This document shows positions 25,540-34,348 of a stretch of 64,000 nucleotides of DNA, piece after piece. The position numbers and the translations under genes are program-made. The DNA comes from Ramlibacter pinisoli. GTDB lineage: Bacteria; Pseudomonadota; Gammaproteobacteria; Burkholderiales; Burkholderiaceae_C. The notes beneath the pieces are model-generated. The model saw only the letters and a list, made by a program, of their open reading frames with translations, was not told the DNA's origin and made no database searches. The stretch covers positions 104,811 through 168,810 of the forward strand of contig NZ_WSEL01000002.1 of the NCBI RefSeq assembly GCF_009758015.1, in the 5' to 3' direction. How positions within the stretch are numbered: position 1 is the stretch's first letter; every line of letters starts with the position of its first letter.

Positions 25540-27579
25540 ATGACGTCCCGCCGCCCCGCCGTCCCCGCCCGCATCCCGCAGATCCGCCTGTACCAGGACT
25601 GGTTGCGCGACCACCGCGGGCTCACCTTCGACAGCTACGACGAGCTGTGGCGCTGGTCGGTCGACGACCTCGACGAGTTCTGGCAGAGCATCTGGGACTG
25701 CTTCGGCATCGACTCGCCGACGCCGCACGGCGCGGTGCTGGCGCGCGAGGCCATGCCCGGTGCGGTCTGGTTCCCGGGCGCGCAGGTGAACTACGCGCGC
25801 CAGGTGCTGCGCCATGCCGGGCCGGCGCACGCGGCGGGCTTTCCGGCCCTGGTCAGCCGCAACGAGCGCGGCCACCACCGCGAGCTGAGCTGGCCACAGC
25901 TGCGCCGCCAGTCGGCCGCGCTGGCGCTGCACCTGCAGGCCCAGGGGCTGCAGCCGGGCGACCGCGTCGCCGCCTACCTGCCCAACGTGCCGGAGGCCAT
26001 CGTCGCCTTCCTGGCGGTGGTGAGCCTGGGCGCGGTGTGGAGCATCTGCGCGCCCGACATGGGCAGCAACGCGGTGCTGGACCGCTTCAGCCAGATCGAG
26101 CCCAAGGTGCTGATCGCCTGCGACGGCGTGACCTATGGCGGCAAGGACCACGACCGCAGCGCCGTGGTGGCCGACCTGCGCAGCCGCCTGCCCAGCGTGC
26201 GCCACGTGCTGGGGCTGCGCACCCTCGGCGGCACCGCGCTGCAGGCCGATGCCTGGCTGGAGGACGCGGTGGCGCGCGACGACGCCGCCGTCGCGGCCTT
26301 CGAGCCGCTCTGGGTGGCGTTCGACCACCCGCTGTGGATCGTCTATTCCAGCGGCACCACCGGCCTGCCCAAGCCGATCGTGCACGGCCATGGCGGCATC
26401 GTCACCGTGATGCTGGCCCACCTGGTGCTGCACAGCGACATCGGGTGCAGCTACCACCCCAACACCTGGGGCGAGCGCTTCCACTGGTACAGCTCCACCG
26501 GCTGGGTGATGTGGAACGCGCAGATGGCCGGCCTGCTCGGCGGCACCACCTGCTGCCTGTACGACGGCAATCCGGCCGGCAGCAAGGGCGCGCCCGACTG
26601 GACCACGCTGTGGCGCTTCGCCGCCGACCTGGGCGTCACCGTCTTCGGCGCCGGCGCGGCGTTCTTCGCCAACTGCATGAAGGCCGGCATCGACCTGGCT
26701 GCGCTGCCGGGGCTGCGCAGCGTGCGTGCCCTGGGCAGCACCGGCTCGCCGCTGTCCGAGGAGGTGCAGCGCTGGACCGGTGCGCAGTTCGAGCGGCTCG
26801 GCACGCGCGCCATCTGGTGGGCCAACATCTCGGGCGGCACCGACTTCGCCGGCGCCTTCATCGGCGGCAACCGCGAGCTGCCGCTGGTGCCCGGCCAGAT
26901 GCAGTGCCGCCTGCTCGGCTGCGCGGTGCAGGCCTGGAACGAGCAGGGCCGGCCGGTGGTCGGCGCGGTCGGCGAGCTGGTGTGCACCCGGCCCATCCCG
27001 TCGATGCCGCTGTACCTGTGGAACGACCCCGACGGCCGGCGCTACCGGTCCTCCTACTTCGACACCTGGCCGGGCGTCTGGCGCCATGGCGACTGGCTCA
27101 AGGTCCTGCCGGACGGCGGCTGCATCATCTACGGCCGCAGCGACGCCACCATCAACCGCCACGGCCTGCGCATGGGCACCAGCGAGCTGTACAGCGCGGT
27201 GGAGGCGCTGCCCGAGGTCTTGGACTCGATGGTGGTCGACCTCGAGTACCTGGGGCGCGAAAGCTGGATGCCGCTGTTCGTGGTGCTGCGCCCCGGCGTG
27301 GCCCTGGACGCCGCGCTGCGCGGGCGCATCGCCGGCGCCATCCGCTCGGCGCTCAGCCCGCGCTTCGTGCCCGACCAGGTCTACCAGGTGGCCGAGATCC
27401 CGCGCACCCTGTCGGGCAAGAAGCAGGAGCTGCCGGTCAAGAAGCTGCTGCTCGGCCAGCAGGTGGACCAGGTGATCAACCGCGAGGCGATGGCCAACCC
27501 GGGCTGCCTGGACTGGTACGTGCGGCTGGCGCGCGAGCGCGGCAGCCGTTCACCGGATGAGCCCACCGCACGCGCCTGA
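25540..27579 (+). CDS. aacS: acetoacetyl-CoA synthetase (acetoacetate-CoA ligase)
   Basis: A 679-residue ANL-superfamily ligase that activates acetoacetate (ATP + CoA to AMP + acetoacetyl-CoA). The P-loop is YSSGTTGLPKP (from residue 269), and the protein has the aacS-specific blocks WWANISGGTDFAGAF and WSVDDLDEFWQSIWD plus the C-terminal catalytic lysine region LSGKKQELPVKK. It diverges from the TetR/ABC/fumarylacetoacetase operon. Since fumarylacetoacetase releases acetoacetate, the pair makes metabolic sense as one regulon. The start was set at MTSRRPAV; no strong ribosome site is seen. Confidence 0.92.
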   Translation: MTSRRPAVPARIPQIRLYQDWLRDHRGLTFDSYDELWRWSVDDLDEFWQSIWDCFGIDSPTPHGAVLAREAMPGAVWFPGAQVNYARQVLRHAGPAHAAGFPALVSRNERGHHRELSWPQLRRQSAALALHLQAQGLQPGDRVAAYLPNVPEAIVAFLAVVSLGAVWSICAPDMGSNAVLDRFSQIEPKVLIACDGVTYGGKDHDRSAVVADLRSRLPSVRHVLGLRTLGGTALQADAWLEDAVARDDAAVAAFEPLWVAFDHPLWIVYSSGTTGLPKPIVHGHGGIVTVMLAHLVLHSDIGCSYHPNTWGERFHWYSSTGWVMWNAQMAGLLGGTTCCLYDGNPAGSKGAPDWTTLWRFAADLGVTVFGAGAAFFANCMKAGIDLAALPGLRSVRALGSTGSPLSEEVQRWTGAQFERLGTRAIWWANISGGTDFAGAFIGGNRELPLVPGQMQCRLLGCAVQAWNEQGRPVVGAVGELVCTRPIPSMPLYLWNDPDGRRYRSSYFDTWPGVWRHGDWLKVLPDGGCIIYGRSDATINRHGLRMGTSELYSAVEALPEVLDSMVVDLEYLGRESWMPLFVVLRPGVALDAALRGRIAGAIRSALSPRFVPDQVYQVAEIPRTLSGKKQELPVKKLLLGQQVDQVINREAMANPGCLDWYVRLARERGSRSPDEPTARA

Positions 27580-27581
27580 CG

Positions 27582-28490
27582 TCACGCCGCCGCGGTGGCG
27601 CCACCCTGCTGGGCGGCCTCGTCCTCCAGCCCGTCGAGGAACACCCGCACCTTGGCCGGCACCAGCCGGCGCCCCGGCAGCAGGGCATGGATGCGCAGCG
27701 GCGCGCACTGCCACTGCGGCAGCAGACGCACCAGCCGGCCCTGGGCCACGGCGGGGGCGCAGAAGGAGGCGGTGATGCGTGCCACGCCCAGCCCCGCCAT
27801 TGCCGCCTGCAGCCGCACCTCGGCGTTGCCGCTGCGCAGCGGCGGATTGCGCACGTCCACCACCACGGTGCTGCCGTCGGCGCCGGTGAACGGCCAGTCG
27901 TGGTCCTCGCCGCCGGCCAGCAGGGGCAGCGCGTTGAGGTCGTCGGGGCCGGCGAAGGCGGGACAGCGGACCATCAGCTCCGGCGACGCGAACAGGCCGC
28001 GCTCGAGCGAGTAGACCCGCTTGGTCACCACGGTGGACGGCGCGACCCGGTGCTCCAGGGCGGAGAAGACGATGTCGTAGTGGCGCTCGAACAGCGCCAC
28101 CCGGGCGTGCTCGACGTCGATCTGCACCTTCAGCGCCGGGTAGCGGGTCATCACCCGGCAGGCCACCGACGCCAGGTGGTGGGCGCCGAACTCGTACGGC
28201 GCCGCGATGCGCAGCGTGCCCTGCACCTGCGTGCCCTTGGCGAGGGCATCGACGGCCAGCTCGCGCAGCTGCGAGAACGGCTTGGAGATGTCGCGGTAGA
28301 GCGAGTCGCCGGCGTCGGTGAGGCGCAGGCGCCGGGTGGTGCGCTCCAGCAGGCGCGTGCCCAGCTGCTCCTCCAGGCGCGAGACCGAGGCGCTCAGGCT
28401 CGACTTGGGACGCTCCAGGGCGCGGGCGGCGGCGGTGAAGCCGCCGTGGTCCACCACCTGGCAGAAGGCATCAAAGTCGTCCCAGTTCAT
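27582..28490 (-). CDS. LysR-family regulator of the Rieske oxygenase genes
   Basis: A 302-residue LysR-type regulator: winged helix at residues 1-60 (FDAFCQVVDHGGFTAAARAL, then SASVSRLEEQLGTRLLERTTR) and a C-terminal effector domain. It belongs to the CrgA/DsdC-like subgroup with a WDDFDAF start. It is divergent from the Rieske oxygenase gene with 89 bp between starts, the classic arrangement for control of the neighbouring catabolic genes. It ends two bases after the stop of the converging acetoacetyl-CoA synthetase gene. The inducer is unknown. Confidence 0.92.
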   Translation of the reverse strand: MNWDDFDAFCQVVDHGGFTAAARALERPKSSLSASVSRLEEQLGTRLLERTTRRLRLTDAGDSLYRDISKPFSQLRELAVDALAKGTQVQGTLRIAAPYEFGAHHLASVACRVMTRYPALKVQIDVEHARVALFERHYDIVFSALEHRVAPSTVVTKRVYSLERGLFASPELMVRCPAFAGPDDLNALPLLAGGEDHDWPFTGADGSTVVVDVRNPPLRSGNAEVRLQAAMAGLGVARITASFCAPAVAQGRLVRLLPQWQCAPLRIHALLPGRRLVPAKVRVFLDGLEDEAAQQGGATAAA

Positions 28491-28579
28491 TGTTCAGGAA
28501 TCGGAACACAGCGGACAGGAAGCCCGGTTGATCGGCGCCGCCGTGGTTCCTACGATTGTCCCATCGCCTGGAGACTCCG

Positions 28580-29692
28580 ATGTTCCTGAAGAACTGCTGG
28601 TACGTGGCCGCCTGGGACCACGAGTTGATCGACGGCAAGCTGCTCGCGCGCACGCTGCTCGAGGAGGCCGTGCTGCTCTACAAGGGCGACAGCGGCCAGG
28701 TCGTCGCGCTGCAGGACCGCTGCTGCCACCGCGGCGTGCCGCTGCACCTGGGCCGGCGCGAGGGCGACTGCGTGCGCTGCATGTACCACGGGCTCAAGTT
28801 CGACGCCTCGGGCAAGTGCATCCAGATCCCCGGCCAGGAGGTGGTGCCGCCCAAGCTGGGCGTCAGGAGCTACCCGGTGGTCGAGAAGGACCACCTGGTG
28901 TGGATCTGGATGGGCGACCCCGCCCTGGCCGACCCGGCGCAGATCATCGACTTCCCCTACCTGCGCGACCCGCAGTGGAAGGGCGTGCCCGACTACATGC
29001 ACTACGACGCCAACTGGCTGCTGATCGTGGACAACCTGTCGGACTTCGCCCACCTCGCGTTCGTGCACACCAAGACGCTGGGCGGCTCCGAGGAGTACGC
29101 CTACGTCACCAAGCCGGTGGCCATCGAGCGGCTGCCGCGCGGCTTCCGGGTCGAGCGCTGGCACATGGATGCCGCGCCGCCGCCGTTCCACCGCAAGGTG
29201 CTGCCGGCGGCCGAGAAGGACCGGCACGTCGACCGCCGCAACATCGGCCACATGCACATCCCCGGGATCTTCTTCCTGGAGTCGATGTTCTCGCCGGCCG
29301 GCAGCGGCTCCGAGAAGGGCAACCGCGAGGGCACGCGCGAGTACCGCAACTGCCAGTTCATGACGCCGGAGACGCGCCGCACGACGCACTTCTTCTGGAC
29401 CTACCTGAACAACTACGAGGGCGACGACCACAACGTCTCGCGCTCGCTGCACCAGAGCCTGATCGAGGGGTTCCTGGAGGACAAGCACCTGATCGAGGCG
29501 CAGGAGAAGGTGCTCGATGCCGACCCCGGCTTCAAGATGCTCGCGGTGGCCGCCGACGCCGCGCTGTCGCACTTCCGCTGGACCTTCGACAAGCTGGTGG
29601 CCGCCGAGCGGGCCGACGAGGCGGCCCGGCAGGGCGCCGAGCCGAAGTCGATCCCGATCCGCGCGCCGCACCAGGCCGGGTTGGGCGCATGA
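28580..29692 (+). CDS. Rieske-type aromatic oxygenase, VanA-like
   Basis: A 370-residue ring-hydroxylating or O-demethylating oxygenase. The Rieske 2Fe-2S ligands are Cys48, His50, Cys67 and His70 (pattern CxH-X16-CxxH), and the mononuclear iron site begins at NLSDFAHLAFVHT with His158 and His163. Vanillate demethylase and phenoxybenzoate dioxygenase oxygenases have this single-subunit form. The start MFLKNCWYVAAW matches the family and has GGAG upstream. It overlaps the reductase gene by ATGA. The substrate is inferred to be an aromatic acid or ether. Confidence 0.9.
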   Translation: MFLKNCWYVAAWDHELIDGKLLARTLLEEAVLLYKGDSGQVVALQDRCCHRGVPLHLGRREGDCVRCMYHGLKFDASGKCIQIPGQEVVPPKLGVRSYPVVEKDHLVWIWMGDPALADPAQIIDFPYLRDPQWKGVPDYMHYDANWLLIVDNLSDFAHLAFVHTKTLGGSEEYAYVTKPVAIERLPRGFRVERWHMDAAPPPFHRKVLPAAEKDRHVDRRNIGHMHIPGIFFLESMFSPAGSGSEKGNREGTREYRNCQFMTPETRRTTHFFWTYLNNYEGDDHNVSRSLHQSLIEGFLEDKHLIEAQEKVLDADPGFKMLAVAADAALSHFRWTFDKLVAAERADEAARQGAEPKSIPIRAPHQAGLGA

Positions 29693-30645
29693 GCGATCTG
29701 CGGCTGCGCGTCACCGCGGTGCGGACCGAGGCGCGTGACGTGCTGCGGCTGGAACTGCAGGATCCGCACGGCGCGCTGCTGCCCGCGTTCGCGCCGGGCG
29801 CGCACCTGACGCTGCACCTGCCCAACGGCCTGCAGCGCCAGTACTCGCTGGCCGGCGACAACCGCGAGCGGCACCGCTACGTGCTGGGCGTGGGCCGCGC
29901 GGCCGCCAGCCGCGGCGGCTCCGACTACGTGCACCGCATGCTGCGCGCCGGGGCCGAGGTCACCTGCAGCGCGCCGGCCAACAACTTCGAGCTGGTGCCC
30001 GATGCGCCGCGCTACCTGTTCATCGCCGGCGGCATCGGCATCACGCCGATCCTGTCCATGGTCCGCTGGTGCGAGGCCGCGGGCGAGCCCTGGACGCTGG
30101 TCTATGCGGCCCGCAGCCGCGTGCGCATGGGCTTCTACGAGGAGTTGCGCGCGTATGGCCGCCGCGTGCGCTTCCACTGCGACGACGAACAGGGCGCCCC
30201 GCTGGCGGTGGCGCCGCTGCTGGCCGACGTGGAGCCCGGCACCCAGGTGTACTGCTGCGGCCCGGCACCCCTGATGGCGGCGGTGCGCGAGCACGGCGCC
30301 CATCTGGGCGACGAGGCGCTCCATTTCGAATGGTTCTCGGCGCCGGCGGCCGACGCCCCACCGGCGGCGGCGGCGGCGGACGGCTTCTGGGTCGACCTGC
30401 GGCGCAGCGGCACCAGCCTGCACGTGCCGCCCGACCGCAGCGTCCTCGACGTGCTGGAAGCCAACGGCCATGACGTGCCCTTCGCCTGCCGCGAGGGCCT
30501 GTGCGGCACTTGCGAGACCGCCGTCTGCGAGGGCGAGCCGGAGCACCGCGACTACGTCTACCCGCCGTCGCAGCGCGACACGCTGCGCACGATGCTGGTG
30601 TGCGTGTCGCGCGCGAAGTCGGCCCGCCTCGTGCTCGATCTCTAG
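29689..30645 (+). CDS. oxygenase reductase, VanB-like (FMN/NAD/2Fe-2S)
   Basis: A 318-residue electron-transfer partner of the Rieske oxygenase. The flavin domain has RQYSLAGD, the NAD domain has IAGGIGITPILSM, and the plant-type ferredoxin domain is C-terminal with cluster cysteines 267, 272, 275 and 305 (CREGLCGTCETAVC ... LVC). This order (flavin, NAD, ferredoxin) is the VanB/phthalate dioxygenase reductase type. It overlaps the oxygenase stop by ATGA and is followed 32 bp later by a Bug binding protein. Confidence 0.93.
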   Translation: MSDLRLRVTAVRTEARDVLRLELQDPHGALLPAFAPGAHLTLHLPNGLQRQYSLAGDNRERHRYVLGVGRAAASRGGSDYVHRMLRAGAEVTCSAPANNFELVPDAPRYLFIAGGIGITPILSMVRWCEAAGEPWTLVYAARSRVRMGFYEELRAYGRRVRFHCDDEQGAPLAVAPLLADVEPGTQVYCCGPAPLMAAVREHGAHLGDEALHFEWFSAPAADAPPAAAAADGFWVDLRRSGTSLHVPPDRSVLDVLEANGHDVPFACREGLCGTCETAVCEGEPEHRDYVYPPSQRDTLRTMLVCVSRAKSARLVLDL

Positions 30646-30677
30646 TCCTTTTCGCCCATTCCCACCCAGGAGATTCC

Positions 30678-31661
30678 ATGGAGTCGTCGCGTCGCAAATT
30701 CGTCCAGGGCACAGCCGCCGGCCTCTTGCTGGGCGGCCTGCCCCAGGCCCGGTCGCAGGGGCTGGAGGCCGCCAAGGTGGTGATCGGCTTCGCCCCCGGG
30801 GGCACCATCGACGTCACCGGCCGCCGCGTCGCCGACAAGCTGGCGCCGGTCTTCGCGAAGACGGCGATCGCCGAGAACAGGACCGGTGCCGGCGGGCAGA
30901 TCGCGGTGCAGGCGGTCAAGGCGGCGGCGCCGGACGGGGCGACCATCCTCCTGACGCCGGCCTCGCCGCTCGGGCTGCATCCCTTCACCTACCGCAAGCT
31001 GCCCTACGACCCGCTGGCCGACCTGGTGCCGGTGTCGGGCGCGGCGTCGTTCGACTACGCACTGGCCGTCGGTCCGCTGGTGCCCGCCGCCGTGCGCACC
31101 GTGCCGGAGTTCCTGGCCTGGTGCAAGGCCAACCCCGGCCAGGCCAGCTTCGGCTCGGCCGGCGCCGGGTCGGCGGCCAACTTCATCGGCGCCGCGCTGG
31201 GCAAGGCCGGCCAGGCCGACCTGCGCCACGTCGCCTACCGGGGCTCGCAGCCGGCGATGCTGGACCTGATCGGCGGCCAGCTGGCCGCCGTCGTCGGGCC
31301 CACCGGCGAGTTCATGGGCCAGTTGAAGGCCGGCAAGGTGCGCCTGCTGGCCACCAGCGGGCCGCGGCGTGGCAAGTTCACGCCCGAGACCCCGAGCTAC
31401 GCCGAGCAGGGCTTCAAGGACCTGGCCTACCTCGGCTGGTTCGGCTTCTACCTGCCGGCGCGCACGCCGGGCGAGGTGGTGCTGCGGCTCAACGACGCCA
31501 TCCGCACGGCGCTGTCGTCGCCGGACGTGGTGGACAGCCTGGCGGCGCTGTACCTGGAGCCCTATCCGACCAGCCCGCAGCAGCTGGCCGGGCTGCTCAA
31601 GACGGAGACCGACTTCTGGGCCGGCCTGGTCCGCACGGTCGGCTACACGCCGGAGGGCTGA
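30678..31661 (+). CDS. Bug/TctC-family tripartite tricarboxylate transporter binding protein
   Basis: A 327-residue periplasmic binding protein with a Tat-like N terminus (MESSRRKFVQGTAAGLLLGG). The Bug-fold landmarks are VVIGFAPGGTIDVTGR, NRTGAGGQIAVQAV and SAGAGSAANFIGAAL. Bug proteins bind carboxylates or aromatic acids and pass them to TctAB-type permeases or act as sensors; no tctAB genes are nearby. It has an AGGAG site and lies between the reductase and class II aldolase genes in one apparent operon. Ligand unknown, perhaps the aromatic acid degraded by the oxygenase. Confidence 0.9.
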   Translation: MESSRRKFVQGTAAGLLLGGLPQARSQGLEAAKVVIGFAPGGTIDVTGRRVADKLAPVFAKTAIAENRTGAGGQIAVQAVKAAAPDGATILLTPASPLGLHPFTYRKLPYDPLADLVPVSGAASFDYALAVGPLVPAAVRTVPEFLAWCKANPGQASFGSAGAGSAANFIGAALGKAGQADLRHVAYRGSQPAMLDLIGGQLAAVVGPTGEFMGQLKAGKVRLLATSGPRRGKFTPETPSYAEQGFKDLAYLGWFGFYLPARTPGEVVLRLNDAIRTALSSPDVVDSLAALYLEPYPTSPQQLAGLLKTETDFWAGLVRTVGYTPEG

Positions 31662-31665
31662 GGCC

Positions 31666-32448
31666 ATGGACCGGGCGGCGATGCGGGACGCGTTCGGGCA
31701 GCGCCGGCCGGCCGGCGTGGACGCCGGCGAGTGGCAGCTGCGCTGCGAGCTGGCGGCGGCCTACCGGCTGTTCGCCCACCTGGGCTGGCACGAGCTGATC
31801 TACAACCACCTCACGGTGCGCCTGCCGGGGACGGAGCATTTCCTGATCAACCCGTTCGGGCTGATGTACCGCGAGATTCGGGCCAGCACGCTGGTGAAGA
31901 TCGACCTCGAGGGGCGCAAGGTCGACGCCAGTGCGTGGGCCGTGAACCCGGCCGGCTTCGTCGTCCACGCGGCGGTGCATGCCGCGCGGGCCGACGCGCA
32001 CTGCGTGGTGCACACCCACACCACGGCGGGGCAGGTCGTGGCCTGCCAGGCGGGCGGCCTGCTGCCCCTGAGCTTCAATGCGCTGTTCTACGCGGGCCGG
32101 GTGGCGTACCACGACTTCGAGGGCATCACCCTCGACCGCCAGGAGTGCCAGCGGCTGGCCGCCGACCTCGGCGACCGCAACGTGATGATCCTGCGCAACC
32201 ACGGCCTGCTGGTCTGCGGGCCGAGCATCGGCGACGCCTTCGCCGAGCACTACATGCTGCAGCGCGCCTGCGAGGTGCAGGTGGCGGCGCAGGCGACCGG
32301 GGCGGCGCTGGTGCAGCCGCTGGACGCGATCGCGCAGCGCGCGGCGGCCCAGTACGACCGCACCGCGCGCCAGGGCGACCAGAACGCGCTGCTGTGGGAC
32401 GCGATGCTGCGCTGGGCCTGGGACCTCGACCCCGGCTTTGCCGGCTAG
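31666..32448 (+). CDS. class II aldolase/adducin family protein (second copy)
   Basis: A 260-residue zinc-dependent aldolase-fold protein. Metal histidines are at 116 and 118 (VHTHTTAG) and 179 (RNHGLL). It resembles the gene at 3251-4006 but is distinct. Members linked to aromatic degradation often decarboxylate or cleave oxo-acids. It starts four bases after the Bug stop, in the probable oxygenase operon, and its stop overlaps the convergent transporter gene by 4 bp. Confidence 0.87.
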   Translation: MDRAAMRDAFGQRRPAGVDAGEWQLRCELAAAYRLFAHLGWHELIYNHLTVRLPGTEHFLINPFGLMYREIRASTLVKIDLEGRKVDASAWAVNPAGFVVHAAVHAARADAHCVVHTHTTAGQVVACQAGGLLPLSFNALFYAGRVAYHDFEGITLDRQECQRLAADLGDRNVMILRNHGLLVCGPSIGDAFAEHYMLQRACEVQVAAQATGAALVQPLDAIAQRAAAQYDRTARQGDQNALLWDAMLRWAWDLDPGFAG

Positions 32449-33347
32449 CGCGCCGCCGGCTTGCGGTTGACCAGCACGATGCCCACCGCCACGCCCACCA
32501 GCGCCAGCACCAGCTGCGCGGTCAGGTGCTCGCCCAGCAGCAGCACGCCGAACACCAGCGCGAACACCGGCGTGAGGAAGGTGAACGAGGCCATCTGCGT
32601 GGCCGGGTAGTGCCGCAGCAGCCACATCCACGCAAGGTAGCTGGCGAAGGCGCCGATCACCGTCTGCAGCCCGAGTGAACCCCAGGCCTGGGCCGAGTAC
32701 TGCAGCGACCAGCTCTCGCCCAGCAGCAGCGACAGCAGCGGCGCCACGGCGGCGGTCACGGCCACCTGGTAGAACAGGGTCTTCTCGGCCGACGCGGTCG
32801 CCAGGCGCGAGCCGCGGATCACCAGTGTGGTCAGGCCCCACAGCGTGCCGGCCGCCAGCGCCAGCGCATCGCCGCGCAGCTGGCGCGCCGTGGTGGCACC
32901 GGCGAAGCCTTCGCTGAAGGCCACCGCCACGGCGGCGAAGGCGATCGCCAGCCCGGCCCATTGCAGCGGCCGCAGCCGCTCGGTCGGCACCAGCCGCGGC
33001 AGCAGCAGCGCCACCACGAACGGCGAGGTGTAGAGGAACACCGTCAGGCGCGAGGCGCTGGTGTCGCGCAGCCCCAGGTAGATGCAGGTGAACTCGGCGG
33101 CGAACAGCAGCCCGGCCAGCAGGCCGCTGGCCAGGCTGCCGTCGCGCGCGAACAGCGGCACCCCGCGCAGCGCGCACCACAGCCCGAGCAGCACGGTGGC
33201 GCCGGCGAAGCGCAGCGTCGCCTGCCACAGCGGCGGGACCTCGCCGACGGTGGTCTTGATCAGGATCTGCTGGAAGCCCCAGAACAGGCAGCACGCCAGC
33301 AGCAGCGTGATGGCGAAGGTGTCGAGGTGGTGTTTGCGGTCGGGCAT
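32445..33347 (-). CDS. EamA/DMT-family transporter
   Basis: A 300-residue inner-membrane protein with about ten hydrophobic segments in two homologous EamA halves (CLFWGFQQILIK in the first, LLGLWCALRG, and VLLLGEHLTAQLVLALVG near the end). DMT transporters of this kind usually export metabolites or amino acids. It is transcribed alone and converges on the class II aldolase gene. Substrate unknown. Confidence 0.88.
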   Translation of the reverse strand: MPDRKHHLDTFAITLLLACCLFWGFQQILIKTTVGEVPPLWQATLRFAGATVLLGLWCALRGVPLFARDGSLASGLLAGLLFAAEFTCIYLGLRDTSASRLTVFLYTSPFVVALLLPRLVPTERLRPLQWAGLAIAFAAVAVAFSEGFAGATTARQLRGDALALAAGTLWGLTTLVIRGSRLATASAEKTLFYQVAVTAAVAPLLSLLLGESWSLQYSAQAWGSLGLQTVIGAFASYLAWMWLLRHYPATQMASFTFLTPVFALVFGVLLLGEHLTAQLVLALVGVAVGIVLVNRKPAAR

Positions 33348-33381
33348 CGGACCGGCATCCTAGCCGCCGGCGCCGCCGCCC

Positions 33382-33810
33382 TCAGGCGTGCTGGGCGATC
33401 TTCACCAGCAGCTTGCGCAGCGCCACCTTCTCGGTGGCGCCGAGCGGACGCAGGATGCGCGCCTCGTGCTGGCGCGCCGCCTCCACCAGCGGCTTGACCA
33501 GGCGGCGCCCGCCGGCGGTGGCCACCACCAGGGTGCGGCGCTGGTCGGCCGGGTCGGCCTGCAGGGCCACCCAGCCCTGCTCGGCCATGCGCTGGACCAG
33601 CTTGGTGACCGTGGGCTGCTTGGACAGCACCTCCTGCGCCAGCTGGCTGACGGTGAGCGGCTCGCTGTCCTGCAGCGTGGCCAGCACGCGCCACTCGACC
33701 GAACTGAGGCCGCGGGCGCGCACCTGGGCGTCGAACTCCTTGTAGAGCGCGTGGTTGGCCTGCCCGAGCAGGTAGCCGAGGTAGTTGTCGACGAAGCGTT
33801 CGCCGGCCAT
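33382..33810 (-). CDS. MarR-family regulator (NicR/HpaR-like)
   Basis: A 142-residue winged-helix repressor. The recognition region is LTVSQLAQEVLSKQPTVTKLVQRMAEQGWV (from about residue 52; read in parts), followed by the wing ADPADQRRTLVVATAGG. Its ATG shares a base with the stop of the flavin reductase gene (TGATG), so both come from one transcript, and that transcript diverges from the NicX-like gene across an inverted repeat at 34331-34344. By position it may play the part of NicR, the MarR repressor of nicotinate degradation in Pseudomonas putida. This is inference. Confidence 0.87.
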   Translation of the reverse strand: MAGERFVDNYLGYLLGQANHALYKEFDAQVRARGLSSVEWRVLATLQDSEPLTVSQLAQEVLSKQPTVTKLVQRMAEQGWVALQADPADQRRTLVVATAGGRRLVKPLVEAARQHEARILRPLGATEKVALRKLLVKIAQHA

Positions 33811-34343
33811 CAGATCGGCAGCTCGGTGTAGAACCGCCCGCCGTGGAACAGCAGCGGCATGGCGCCGGTGCGCCAGCTGCAGCGCTCGACCTCGCCGACG
33901 AAGATGACGTGGTCGCCTTCCTCGTAGCGGCTGCGGTTGAAGCATTCGAAGGTGGCGGCGGCGCCGGCCAGCAGCGGGGCGTCGCCGGCCCCGCCGGTGT
34001 AGTCGACCCCGCCCCAGCGGTCGCCACCCTTGACGGCGAAGCGCTCGGCCAGCGCCTTCTGGTCGGCCGCCAGGATGTTGATGGCGTAGTGCGAGCCGGT
34101 GCTGAAGGCCTGCAGCGAGCCGGCCGCGCGCGCCAGGCTCCACAGCACCAGCGGCGGGTCGAGCGAGACCGAGTTGAACGAGCTGGCCGTCAGGCCGATG
34201 GGCTGGCCTTCGGCGGTGACCGCGGTGACGATGGTGACGCCGGTGGCGAACATCCCCAGGGCGGAGCGGAACTCCTGCGACGAGAAGGTCGGTGGCAGGG
34301 CCTTGCGCGGCGGGCTCATCGGCAGGATTGCATGAATTTTCAT
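33810..34343 (-). CDS. flavin reductase family protein
   Basis: A 177-residue FMN-binding split-barrel reductase (HpaC-like). It has ALGMFATGVTIVTAV and GLTASSFNSVSLDPPLVLW, hallmarks of short-chain flavin reductases that supply reduced flavin to two-component monooxygenases. No partner oxygenase is adjacent, unless it serves a gene outside the cluster. The start could be ATG 34343, inside the inverted repeat, or ATG 34319 (MSPPRKA). It is co-transcribed with the MarR gene. Confidence 0.88.
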   Translation of the reverse strand: MKIHAILPMSPPRKALPPTFSSQEFRSALGMFATGVTIVTAVTAEGQPIGLTASSFNSVSLDPPLVLWSLARAAGSLQAFSTGSHYAINILAADQKALAERFAVKGGDRWGGVDYTGGAGDAPLLAGAAATFECFNRSRYEEGDHVIFVGEVERCSWRTGAMPLLFHGGRFYTELPI

Positions 34344-34344
34344 G
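34331..34344. promoter_or_regulatory. inverted repeat, likely MarR operator
   Basis: CATGAA and TTCATG arms separated by TT, overlapping the upstream ATG of the flavin reductase gene and ending four bases before the NicX-like start. A repressor here would shut both divergent units. If so, leaders are very short or the downstream starts (34319 and 34370) are used. Confidence 0.65.
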
Positions 34345-34348
34345 TAGT

